Assembly (NCBI RefSeq): GCF_006517275.1
Contig: NZ_CP041191.1
Location: 4,087,001-4,151,000 of the forward strand
Origin: Labrenzia sp. PHM005
GTDB lineage: Bacteria > Pseudomonadota > Alphaproteobacteria > Rhizobiales > Stappiaceae
DNA length: 64,000 nucleotides
Direction of reading: 5' to 3'
A program made the position numbers and the translations under genes. This document shows, piece after piece, positions 8,667-16,035 of this stretch (position 1 is its first letter; each line of letters begins with the position of its first letter). The notes beneath the pieces are model-generated. The model saw nothing but the letters and a program-made list of their open reading frames with translations, ran no database searches and was not told the origin of the DNA.

Positions 8667-9263
8667 ATGCGGTCACAAAACTTTCTCATGATTGCCATGG
8701 CGGTTGTTGCCGTCGCATTTGTATCTTCACCGGCTCTGGCGCATTCGTCAGGCGGATATGGCGGCGGATTTATCAGCGGCTTTGTGCATCCGATCCTCGG
8801 CTGGGATCATGTTGCGGCCATGGTCGCTGTTGGCCTCTGGGGCGCATTTCTCGGGGCGCCGTCCATCTGGATCCTGCCGGTTGTCTTCCCGCTTGTGATG
8901 GCCCTTGGTTGTGTCATGGGCATTTTGGGCATTCCGGTCCCGGCTGTTGAAACCGGCATAGCTATGTCGGCCGTGGTTCTGGGCCTGTTGATCGCATTTG
9001 CGATCAAGGCGCCGGTCTGGGTGTCTGCCGTTCTTGTTGGCGCATTCGCGATCTTCCACGGTTATGCGCACGGAACCGAACTGCCGGCTTCCGCGAATGC
9101 CTTTGCCTATGCGGTTGGTTTTGTGATCGCGACCGGTCTTCTCCATCTGGTCGGTATCGGCTTCGGCCATCTCATCAAGTGGCCAGCCGGACGAGTCGCA
9201 GTACGCGGTGCGGGCGGGATCATTTCGCTGGCAGGCGTCGCATTCCTGGCAGGTGCTGTCTGA
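8667..9263 (+). CDS. HupE/UreJ family membrane protein (first)
   Basis: A 198-residue protein with an AAGGG ribosome binding site. A signal peptide ends at SSPALAHS, leaving a His-led mature N-terminus. The family signature HPILGWDHVAAMVAVGLWG is at residues 37-55, and a second conserved region FHGYAHGTELP follows at about 131-141. About six membrane helices cover the rest. HupE/UreJ proteins occur with hydrogenase and urease genes, and a rhizobial HupE is established as a nickel permease; the conserved His/Asp residues are the likely metal-binding part. No hydrogenase or urease genes are in the window, but two ureohydrolases lie upstream. Supplying Ni or another divalent metal to those enzymes is a plausible inference. 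Confidence 0.85.
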   Translation: MRSQNFLMIAMAVVAVAFVSSPALAHSSGGYGGGFISGFVHPILGWDHVAAMVAVGLWGAFLGAPSIWILPVVFPLVMALGCVMGILGIPVPAVETGIAMSAVVLGLLIAFAIKAPVWVSAVLVGAFAIFHGYAHGTELPASANAFAYAVGFVIATGLLHLVGIGFGHLIKWPAGRVAVRGAGGIISLAGVAFLAGAV

Positions 9264-9265
9264 AC

Positions 9266-9874
9266 ATGGTCCGTGCCGGTCTCGGGCTTTTAGCTTTCGT
9301 TTTTTTCTCCAGTCCGGCACTTGCCCATAGTCCTATCCCGGGGATTGGCGGATTCTATCAGGGTCTGCTGCACCCGTTTTCAACGCCCGCCCAGGCACTT
9401 TTGATGCTGGGGTTGGGTGTTGTAGCCGCCGTCATGGACAGCAAATACACACGGTGGTTCCTGCTCACCTTCTGCATTTCCGTTGGCGCGGGGATGGCAT
9501 GGCCTGAAAACAACATGCCTGACGCTTCGCTTTATGGGGTCGCGATTGCTGCGAGCGCACTGGCAGCGCTCGCCGTCAAGTCCCTCTATCCGCTTGTCTT
9601 TATCTTTCTTGTTATTGGCGGTGGTTTGATCGGGATTGTCTCCATTCCCGACGGCGGGCTGATGCGCGACCGTGTGATCGTCATGTCCGGCTCATTTGTC
9701 GGAGCCAACATCGCCTTTCTTTATATCTCCGGCTTTTTGCACCTGATTGCTGAAAGGTATCCGTTCTTCTGGGTCCCGATTGCCTATCGTGTTGCAGCGG
9801 CCTGGATTGCTGCCATCTCGGCCATCATGTTGGCGTTTCAGTTTGCGCCCGTTGAAGTTGTTCCAGGAGCTTAG
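9266..9874 (+). CDS. HupE/UreJ-like membrane protein (second)
   Basis: A 202-residue protein starting at an ATG two bases after the previous stop, so the two genes are almost certainly co-translated. A signal peptide ends SSPALAHSP. The mature start GIGGFYQGLLHPFSTPAQAL keeps the HP of the HupE signature but lacks the downstream WDH, so it is a diverged member and metal transport cannot be assumed. About six hydrophobic helices follow. It could partner the first HupE protein in one membrane complex. Confidence 0.75.
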   Translation: MVRAGLGLLAFVFFSSPALAHSPIPGIGGFYQGLLHPFSTPAQALLMLGLGVVAAVMDSKYTRWFLLTFCISVGAGMAWPENNMPDASLYGVAIAASALAALAVKSLYPLVFIFLVIGGGLIGIVSIPDGGLMRDRVIVMSGSFVGANIAFLYISGFLHLIAERYPFFWVPIAYRVAAAWIAAISAIMLAFQFAPVEVVPGA

Positions 9875-10002
9875 GCGGTTATGGGTCTGTCGGAATTGAT
9901 GTGGTGTGATCTGAAATCCCTGTTTAGGTTTTCGTGGGTCACCGCAGAGCTCCCCGCCCCCGACGTTACTTCTGATTTTCCGTGTCTTAAGGCAAAAGTG
10001 AA

Positions 10003-10881
10003 ATGAACAGACAGTCTTCCTCTCAACAACAGACATCAGTCGATGGACAGAAAGTTTCTGGGATTCAGCGATTCGTTCGGGAGCCGCTCCTTCACTTCCT
10101 GTTGCTGGCAGCGCTGCTCTTTGTAGTTCAGGCCTATCTCGGCGGGGAAGAGAAGGAGCTAATTGTCGTTGATGCGGAGACCCAGAAATACCTGATCAAA
10201 CAGGAAGAGGACCTGCGGCTTCGCCCTCTGACAGAAGACGAAAAACTGGGCGTGATCGACAACTTCATCGAAGAGGAAATTCTGGTCCGCGAAGCAAGGG
10301 CGCGCGGATTTACCGACAGCTCCCGTATTCGCGCGCTTCTTCTTCAAAACATGCGGTTCTTCATCGGCGGTGATGTTCCAGAGCCGACCGAGGAAGATTT
10401 GCGCGCGCATTTTGAAGCCAATCTGGCCGAGTTCACCAGCCCGCAGTCAATCGATCTCAACCACATCATGTTCCGCGATCCGAAAACTGTGCCGACAGGA
10501 ATTTTGGAGAAGCTGAACGATGCGGAAGATCCCTCGAAATTTGGCGATCTGGATATGCAGCTCGGGTTCAATTTGAGGTTTCTGGATCAGCGCCGCCTTG
10601 TTGGACTTTTCGGCCCAGAGACAGCGACAGAGCTTCTGGCCATTGAGGAAGGCGATATGTCCTGGCGCGGGCCGATTGAAGCACCCGGCGGTTCGCAGCA
10701 TTTTTTGAGGGTTTCCACTCACAATCCGCCACGCACGCCGGAATTTGAATCGGCCAAAGACTGGATAGCCACGCGCTGGCTTTCAACGAAATCCCGGGCT
10801 CTGGTGGATGAGTCTGTGGAGGAAATGCGGAAGAACTACCTGATTGATGTCCAACCGATTGAAAGCGCCGAAAATGGCTAA
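10003..10881 (+). CDS. membrane-anchored PpiC-like peptidyl-prolyl isomerase
   Basis: A 292-residue protein. An N-terminal cytoplasmic stretch is followed by one membrane helix (LLHFLLLAALLFVVQAYL, about residues 29-46). A periplasmic domain then has the SurA/PpiC-type N-terminal helices (VIDNFIEEEILVREARARG) and a parvulin-like part (about 145-265: SIDLNHIMF, FLDQRRLVGLFGPETA). The parvulin domain is weakly conserved, so this may be a chaperone more than an active isomerase. It lies between HupE/UreJ genes and overlaps the next start codon by eight bases, suggesting it helps fold the secreted or membrane proteins of this locus. Confidence 0.75.
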   Translation: MNRQSSSQQQTSVDGQKVSGIQRFVREPLLHFLLLAALLFVVQAYLGGEEKELIVVDAETQKYLIKQEEDLRLRPLTEDEKLGVIDNFIEEEILVREARARGFTDSSRIRALLLQNMRFFIGGDVPEPTEEDLRAHFEANLAEFTSPQSIDLNHIMFRDPKTVPTGILEKLNDAEDPSKFGDLDMQLGFNLRFLDQRRLVGLFGPETATELLAIEEGDMSWRGPIEAPGGSQHFLRVSTHNPPRTPEFESAKDWIATRWLSTKSRALVDESVEEMRKNYLIDVQPIESAENG

Positions 10882-11890
10882 GTTGCGGCTGACCTTTCTG
10901 ATGTTGATTGCATTGCTCTGCGGGCTGTTAGGTTTGTCATCAGCCGCGGCCCATACGCTTGGCGTTGACAAAGCCGACCTTATTGAAAAGGAGCCGGGCT
11001 TCTATGAGCTTGTTTCCAAAGTGCCGCCAAGACTCTCTGGCCTGATAACGACGCCGATCCTACCGGACCAGTGCGCCTTTGAAGGATCTCCGCGCGGCGA
11101 ACGCGGCTCCTATCATGTGCGCTTCAAGTTCTCTTGTGAAACCAAGCTCACAGCCGACGATCAACTGGTGTTGCCATGGAAGCGCGAAGGGGCTCTTCTG
11201 ACGGTCCGCTGGCACGGTCAAGAACCGGTGAGCAAATTGGCTTCGCGTGAGGGAAATGTGATCGTGGTGGAGCTCAGCGATTATCTGGCCGGCTCCGGAT
11301 CGGTTCTGCGCGCTGCGAGCCGTTACACCGTTCTCGGGTTTGAACACATCCTTGAGGGGCTTGATCATCTGCTTTTTGTGCTTGCGCTTATGATCGTCGT
11401 TCGCGACGGCTGGCGGTTGGTGAAAACCATCACCGCCTTCACCGTTGCGCACAGTATTACGCTGGCATTGGCAACACTTGGCTATGTCAATCTGCCGTCG
11501 GCGCCGGTCGAGGCGTCCATTGCCTTGTCGATCGTTTTCCTGTGTGTGGAGATCGTTCACGCCGCGCGTGGCCGCAAAAGCCTGACCTATGCTTATCCCT
11601 GGATCGTCGCCTTTGCCTTCGGGCTTTTGCACGGGTTGGGCTTTGCAGGAGCGCTGTCTGAAATTGGCCTACCGCCAAGCGAAATCCCGATTGCGCTGCT
11701 GTTCTTCAATATCGGTGTCGAACTTGGCCAATTGGCGTTTGTATTCGTGATTCTGATCGTTCTCAGGATGACTGTCGTCATCCAGATCGGGATACCACGG
11801 TGGGCCGAGCTGGTGCCGACCTACATTATCGGTACACTCGCAATGAATTGGACACTCGAACGGTCAGCAGCTGTCTTCGGACTGACGTGA
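10874..11890 (+). CDS. HupE/UreJ family protein with large periplasmic domain (third)
   Basis: A 338-residue protein. The ATG at 10874 overlaps the stop of the PpiC-like gene. A signal peptide ends SSAAAHTLG. Residues about 30-145 are an extracytoplasmic domain with two Cys. The membrane part begins with the signature FEHILEGLDHLLFVLAL, continues with TITAFTVAHSITLALA and FGLLHGLGFAGAL, and ends with FNIGVELGQLAFVF. This is the long HupE/UreJ subfamily with conserved His and Asp in the helices. A HupE-foldase-HupE order suggests a multi-part metal uptake or sensing complex. Which metal it handles is not shown by the sequence. Confidence 0.85.
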   Translation: MAKLRLTFLMLIALLCGLLGLSSAAAHTLGVDKADLIEKEPGFYELVSKVPPRLSGLITTPILPDQCAFEGSPRGERGSYHVRFKFSCETKLTADDQLVLPWKREGALLTVRWHGQEPVSKLASREGNVIVVELSDYLAGSGSVLRAASRYTVLGFEHILEGLDHLLFVLALMIVVRDGWRLVKTITAFTVAHSITLALATLGYVNLPSAPVEASIALSIVFLCVEIVHAARGRKSLTYAYPWIVAFAFGLLHGLGFAGALSEIGLPPSEIPIALLFFNIGVELGQLAFVFVILIVLRMTVVIQIGIPRWAELVPTYIIGTLAMNWTLERSAAVFGLT

Positions 11891-11901
11891 AGGAATAGCA
11901 A

Positions 11902-11938
11902 CCGCTGCGGCCTATCTTCAAATATCAGCGGCCTTTTA
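11902..11938 (+). terminator. possible terminator after the HupE operon
   Basis: CCGCTG (11902-11907) can pair with CAGCGG (11926-11931) across an 18-base loop, followed by CCTTTT. The stem is short and the loop long, so this is tentative. Confidence 0.4.
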
Positions 11939-11956
11939 AAGGGGTTGAGTTCCAAT

Positions 11957-12163
11957 TCAACGGAATTGTCGGCGCGCCGTAAGTTCGTAGATCGGTCTGG
12001 AGATCGTGCGATAGAAGCTGGTGCCGTCCGATGAACATCCGGCAAGATAAAAGATCGATTGGGTCGACACGCCGTTTTCCTCAGACTGGACGCAACATGC
12101 CGTTTTTTGGATGGTCGGCTTTGCCGTGGCTATCCGCATGGACGAAAGTTGAAACGAAGGCAA
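11957..12163 (-). CDS. possible small hypothetical protein
   Basis: A 68-codon frame starting with TTG. A GGAGG lies six bases upstream of the start, and third codon positions look G/C-enriched like the neighbours. The product has four Cys but no signal peptide or recognisable domain. The frame fills an otherwise empty gap between the HupE operon and the lytic transglycosylase. The spacing of the ribosome binding site is the main support. Confidence 0.35.
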   Translation of the reverse strand: MPSFQLSSMRIATAKPTIQKTACCVQSEENGVSTQSIFYLAGCSSDGTSFYRTISRPIYELTARRQFR

Positions 12164-12338
12164 CAGTTGCCTCCAGTGAACAACTAATCTCCAGAACTGG
12201 AATATGGCAGGCTTTCTACATCGATAGGCGCCCCTGCTATCCGGTTAGATAAAGGTGAACAACAGCGAGCTGACCCAGTTTCATCAACAAGAGTGTGTCT
12301 TTAGATACGGTCAATTTTCAGGCAGTCCGTTGCAATTC

Positions 12339-13805
12339 CTATTCTTTTTTCATCCCCGCTTCCTGTCCAGCGCGGCGGCGGTCAAACTCCTGGAAACTGG
12401 CGAAGGTCAGATAGTAGATATAGATGTTTTTGACATATTTGATCGGTTCAGCTCCTGCCGCCTTGGCGACCTGCCATTCGACATGGCCGAACCATGTGTT
12501 CGGGTCATCTGCTTTCGTACGCACACGCGCCACCCGGTTGGGCCCTGCATTGTAGGACGCCAGAACAAACAGGATCTTTTCAAGTTCCGGGATGTCGGGA
12601 TCGCCGAAATAGCTGTCGGCGACATGGCGATTGTATTTCGCACCCGCCTCGATATTGCCTTCCAACTCGCGGAAGTTCTTGATGCCGACGCTCCTGTCTC
12701 GAGCCGTTGACGGCAAAAGCTGCATAATGCCGACGGCTCCGACGCGGCTCTTTGCATTGTTGTTGAACCGAGACTCCTGAAACGCCTGGGCGGCAAGCAG
12801 CAGAGGGTCGATGTTGTGTTTTTCGCCCGCTGCGGTGAACAGATCCATCAGTTCAGCCAGCCGCTCCTGATACTTTTCCGTTTTGGGATTGATGATCTTC
12901 GTGATGTCGGAATTGTAGCGCCGGTCGAAAATATTACCAAGCGTTGTACCGATTTTGGCCTTGGCAATGAAAGCATTGACTACTTTTTTGAGCTGGGGGC
13001 TATCTCTCCGGAACGCCCAGGCAAGATCCGCACCTTCGCGCAGGGCAAACTCATTGTGTGCTTTCAACTCCTTGAAAAAGGGCAGCCACAGCTTGGTTTT
13101 GTAGTCATCGATGACGACCGCCGGAATCATGCCCGCGTTGGTCATCTCCAGAAGGTCTTCGTCTTCTAGGGATTCATCGACTTCAACGATAGTGATCGGG
13201 TCGAGACCGCGTTCTATTAGGTCTGCATTTGCTTTTTCCAGGCTCGAGAAATAGCTGGACGACCGGCGCGTGTGAATTTCCTTGCCGGCAAGCTGATCTA
13301 GCGATATCAAATCCGCTTCGCTTCTGGACGTAACAATGATTTCGCGAACGTTGGACCGGTATGGATCCGAGAAGTCGACCTGCTTTCGCCGCTCTTCGGT
13401 AATTGTCAGATTTGCAACAGCAATATCACCTTTGCCCTCAATCAGGCCTAGGATCAGATCGTCGCGAAAGGTAGGTAACAGCACAATGCGGATCTTGTCG
13501 AGTTCCTTGCGGATCCCCTTGTTGAGCTCTTTTTCAAACTCGCGAACATATTCTACAGACAGCCCCTTTTCCTGGCCGTTTTCCAGATAATAATCAGTGA
13601 TGGAGAACGGGATAAGGACGCGGATAACTTTGTCCCGTTTCATGCCGTCAAAGTCGCCTTTGAAAGCTCTGAGGGCTTCGTCGATCAAAGGTTGGCCGCT
13701 TTGCTGCGCCAGTCCGCTGTTACCAAGGCAAAGCAGTAGAACAAAAGCAGCAAGAACCATCCTAATCATCGGACGCCCCGGTTGTGTCGTTTGATGGTTC
13801 ATCAT
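12339..13805 (-). CDS. mltF: MltF-like lytic transglycosylase with substrate-binding-like domain
   Basis: A 488-residue protein in the MltF layout. The signal peptide core is VLAAFVLLLCLGNSGLAQ. An SBP_bac_3-type domain spans about 55-295 (GDIAVANLTITEERRKQVDF is typical). A C-terminal SLT lysozyme-like domain spans about 320-470, with the catalytic Glu344 in AFQESRF, then GAVGIMQLLPSTA and ASYNAGPNRV. The family cleaves peptidoglycan glycan strands and is regulated by the binding domain. There is no lipobox, so it should be soluble periplasmic. An internal ATG at 13769, directly before the signal core, may be the true start. It is divergent from the CDF gene. Confidence 0.85.
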   Translation of the reverse strand: MMNHQTTQPGRPMIRMVLAAFVLLLCLGNSGLAQQSGQPLIDEALRAFKGDFDGMKRDKVIRVLIPFSITDYYLENGQEKGLSVEYVREFEKELNKGIRKELDKIRIVLLPTFRDDLILGLIEGKGDIAVANLTITEERRKQVDFSDPYRSNVREIIVTSRSEADLISLDQLAGKEIHTRRSSSYFSSLEKANADLIERGLDPITIVEVDESLEDEDLLEMTNAGMIPAVVIDDYKTKLWLPFFKELKAHNEFALREGADLAWAFRRDSPQLKKVVNAFIAKAKIGTTLGNIFDRRYNSDITKIINPKTEKYQERLAELMDLFTAAGEKHNIDPLLLAAQAFQESRFNNNAKSRVGAVGIMQLLPSTARDRSVGIKNFRELEGNIEAGAKYNRHVADSYFGDPDIPELEKILFVLASYNAGPNRVARVRTKADDPNTWFGHVEWQVAKAAGAEPIKYVKNIYIYYLTFASFQEFDRRRAGQEAGMKKE

Positions 13806-13954
13806 AAGTCATCGGCTTTCGGATTGAAACAAATGTATCTGCTTTAGCAAAATGTAACGTGTTTCTTCCGATTGGATATGTTGTGGCGTGCGGGTACGTT
13901 TAGGCTTGCAAGTTCGAGCAGGGTAAGCCGACCTAAACTCAGGAGGTCAAAAAA

Positions 13955-14887
13955 TTGACGGCTACATTGGATGAAATCCAGGACATAGAAAAAACAGCGC
14001 TTAATAGAGGCAAATGGGCGAACCTGGTCATGGGTGTAGCCGGTGTGCTCGCTGCCTGGTTTTCACGGTCTGATGCCATGCTCGTTGATGGACTCTATTC
14101 AGCGGTAAACTTTTTTTCCGCAGTTGTTGCGGCAAAAGTTAGTCTCAGGGTTGGTCTCCCGCCGAACAAACAACGTCCTTGGGGGTATGGATTTGAAGAA
14201 ACAATATATGTCACATTCCGCAGTCTGATTTTGATCGGAATTTTGTTGTTTGCTTTTTTTGTTAGCGGCACGAAAGTGTTGACATTTGCGACAGGTGGAG
14301 AAGTTCCGGAACTTGTATTCGGTCCAATTGCAATCTACGCAGTCGCGATGGTACTATTGTGTGGCGGACTGGCGTATTCGTTCAATCACGCCTACGTAAA
14401 ATCAGGAAGAAGCAGCGCGCTTCTAAAAACCGAATCCCGTGCAGCGATCGTAGATGGTGCAATCAGCGCAGGGTCAGGTATTGCACTGTTGTCGCTTCCA
14501 TTCCTTGCCGGGACTCCGCTAGAACCAATTGTCCCAGTTGGGGACGCCATAGTTGTTGTCGTGCTTGTGTCAATTATTATTTGGCAGCCTTTTTCAATGT
14601 TCCGATCAGCCATCGGTGAACTTGCAGGCGATAGCGCCCCCAATAAAACTGTCCACCAGGTTATGCAAGTTGCGGAAACGCAAGCAGATACTTCTGGATA
14701 TTCTGTTTTGCGTGTAGTGGCTCAAAGAGCTGGGAGAGCTCATATCGTGGTTGTTTATCTGAATACCAATCACGCTGTATTTCCCAGACAAATTGATGAG
14801 TATCGAAACAAACTCAGTAGGATACTTGAAGACAAAATAGGGCCTGTACAGCTTGAAATCGTTCTCACTGAAAACACGGTAATATAG
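13955..14887 (+). CDS. cation diffusion facilitator family transporter
   Basis: A 310-residue membrane protein. The start is TTG, decided by a perfect AGGAGG at 13941-13946 eight bases upstream. An N-terminal hydrophilic segment is followed by about six membrane helices (residues 20-225) and a cytoplasmic C-terminal domain. Metal-site Asp residues lie in SDAMLVDGLYS (helix 2) and RAAIVDGAIS (helix 5), and RPWGYGFEE matches the HPYGYGKxE loop of CDF proteins. CDF proteins export Zn, Mn, Fe or Co in exchange for protons; the ion cannot be told here. Third codon positions look more AT-rich than in the neighbours, a possible sign of transfer. Confidence 0.85.
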   Translation: MTATLDEIQDIEKTALNRGKWANLVMGVAGVLAAWFSRSDAMLVDGLYSAVNFFSAVVAAKVSLRVGLPPNKQRPWGYGFEETIYVTFRSLILIGILLFAFFVSGTKVLTFATGGEVPELVFGPIAIYAVAMVLLCGGLAYSFNHAYVKSGRSSALLKTESRAAIVDGAISAGSGIALLSLPFLAGTPLEPIVPVGDAIVVVVLVSIIIWQPFSMFRSAIGELAGDSAPNKTVHQVMQVAETQADTSGYSVLRVVAQRAGRAHIVVVYLNTNHAVFPRQIDEYRNKLSRILEDKIGPVQLEIVLTENTVI

Positions 14888-14908
14888 TTCTAAAAAGGGA
14901 ACTGGAAT

Positions 14909-15343
14909 TCACAACGATGCCGCTGCGTGATCGACCAAAAGGCAGGCTGAATGGTAACGCCTCGGCCTCCTCAGACGATCTACAACATCGGAAATTATGG
15001 AAACATCATCCAGGGCGCCACTGACAAACTTCTCAAAGTGTTCGCGCCAAGCCGTCCTAATCGCCGAGATCATTCGGTCAGCGTCTTTGCGCTTCACGCC
15101 AGCGCCCTTGACCTCGCCACCACCGACAAGCGGCAGGAACAACACCGTAATACCCAGTTTCTTGGTCAGGAAAGGCGGACCGGCGACTTGCGCATGTTCG
15201 ATTGCGCGTGAAGATGAACCCGAGAATGTCATCCCTTTTCGTGAGAGGGTTGCGCCGCGATATTCGAAACCCAGGAGACGCAGAAGGGAACCGACGACTT
15301 TTCTGCGCGTAATTGTCGTTTGTAGCTCTGGGTCTAGCTTCAT
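14909..15343 (-). CDS. small protein resembling the N-terminal domain of helicase IV (HelD)
   Basis: A 144-residue protein. Its core RGATLSRKGMTFSG, a mid-section IRTAWREHFEKFVSG and a tail RLRRPRRYHSACLL recall the accessory N-terminal domain of HelD/UvrD-like helicase IV proteins. No helicase domain follows: the frame ends at 14909, and the adjacent downstream gene is the CDF transporter on the other strand. It is therefore either a stand-alone regulatory domain or a truncated helicase gene. The match is from memory of the family pattern and is weak. Confidence 0.45.
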   Translation of the reverse strand: MKLDPELQTTITRRKVVGSLLRLLGFEYRGATLSRKGMTFSGSSSRAIEHAQVAGPPFLTKKLGITVLFLPLVGGGEVKGAGVKRKDADRMISAIRTAWREHFEKFVSGALDDVSIISDVVDRLRRPRRYHSACLLVDHAAASL

Positions 15344-15599
15344 TGCTGTTCGCTCAACTTCCGTCTGGATCTTCGCCTCGCTTTTTTGGCAGAGATACCT
15401 GCTAAACTGTCGACATCCATATTTGCATTTGTTGTACCGGTTCGATCGTATTGCTTTTACCCTACGATCGTTTCCCCCGCGGACAAGATAAATTCAGCGT
15501 GTCAGTTTCCCGCTGTCTCCGGCGACATCGCCCGGATCAGGCAGTTCTTTCATGTCTTCCTACATTTGAACGAGCTGCCGTCAACAAGAAGGAATGCAC

Positions 15600-15941
15600 A
15601 TGACCAATTCTCGGAATGATATGGAGGAACTCCACACCGCAGCACAAACAACTATGAGCGATCCATGGGCCGTCGATATGGCGATGTCGAAACTCTTCGA
15701 GGTCCGCAGCTGCCTTTATGATCCGGCAGCAAACACAAACGAGAACACCGTCACTGACTTAATTGTTGCCGAATATGTTGCCCTGAAGTCCGTTACAGAT
15801 GTCAAAGCCATGACCCTGGAAGCCGTGATGGAAAAGTTCGCACTGTTGTCATTCGAACTTAGCCGGGCTCCAGTTCCGCGCGCTGTCCGGTTGTTGGCCA
15901 CTTCCCTGTGCTGTGATGTCGAAGACCTGCTGAACACCTGA
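15600..15941 (+). CDS. hypothetical acidic alpha-helical protein
   Basis: A 113-residue protein. AAGGA six bases upstream favours the ATG at 15600 over the one at 15594. It is predicted to be mostly helical and acidic, with no signal peptide or membrane segment, and ends LCCDVEDLLNT. I do not recognise the family. It sits at the left part of the accessory island and is convergent with the AAA+/M41 gene, sharing a strong bidirectional terminator. Confidence 0.6.
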   Translation: MTNSRNDMEELHTAAQTTMSDPWAVDMAMSKLFEVRSCLYDPAANTNENTVTDLIVAEYVALKSVTDVKAMTLEAVMEKFALLSFELSRAPVPRAVRLLATSLCCDVEDLLNT

Positions 15942-15959
15942 CTGTCTCTGCTTTTAAAA

Positions 15960-15998
15960 ACAAAACCGCCAGGGTTTTGCCATGGCGATTTTGTTTTG
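15960..15998. terminator. bidirectional terminator
   Basis: ACAAAACCGCCA (15960-15971) pairs with TGGCGATTTTGT (15983-15994) with one mismatch. It is flanked by T-rich sequence on the plus strand and A-rich sequence before the stem, so it can stop transcription from both convergent genes. Confidence 0.85.
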
Positions 15999-16035
15999 TT
16001 TTAATTCGGTTTGCATGCTGTTGCCTTGCAAACCA

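Noticed and set aside
12031..12710. Plus-strand frames over the mltF gene
   Set aside because: They are antisense shadows of the lytic transglycosylase and of the small minus-strand frame.
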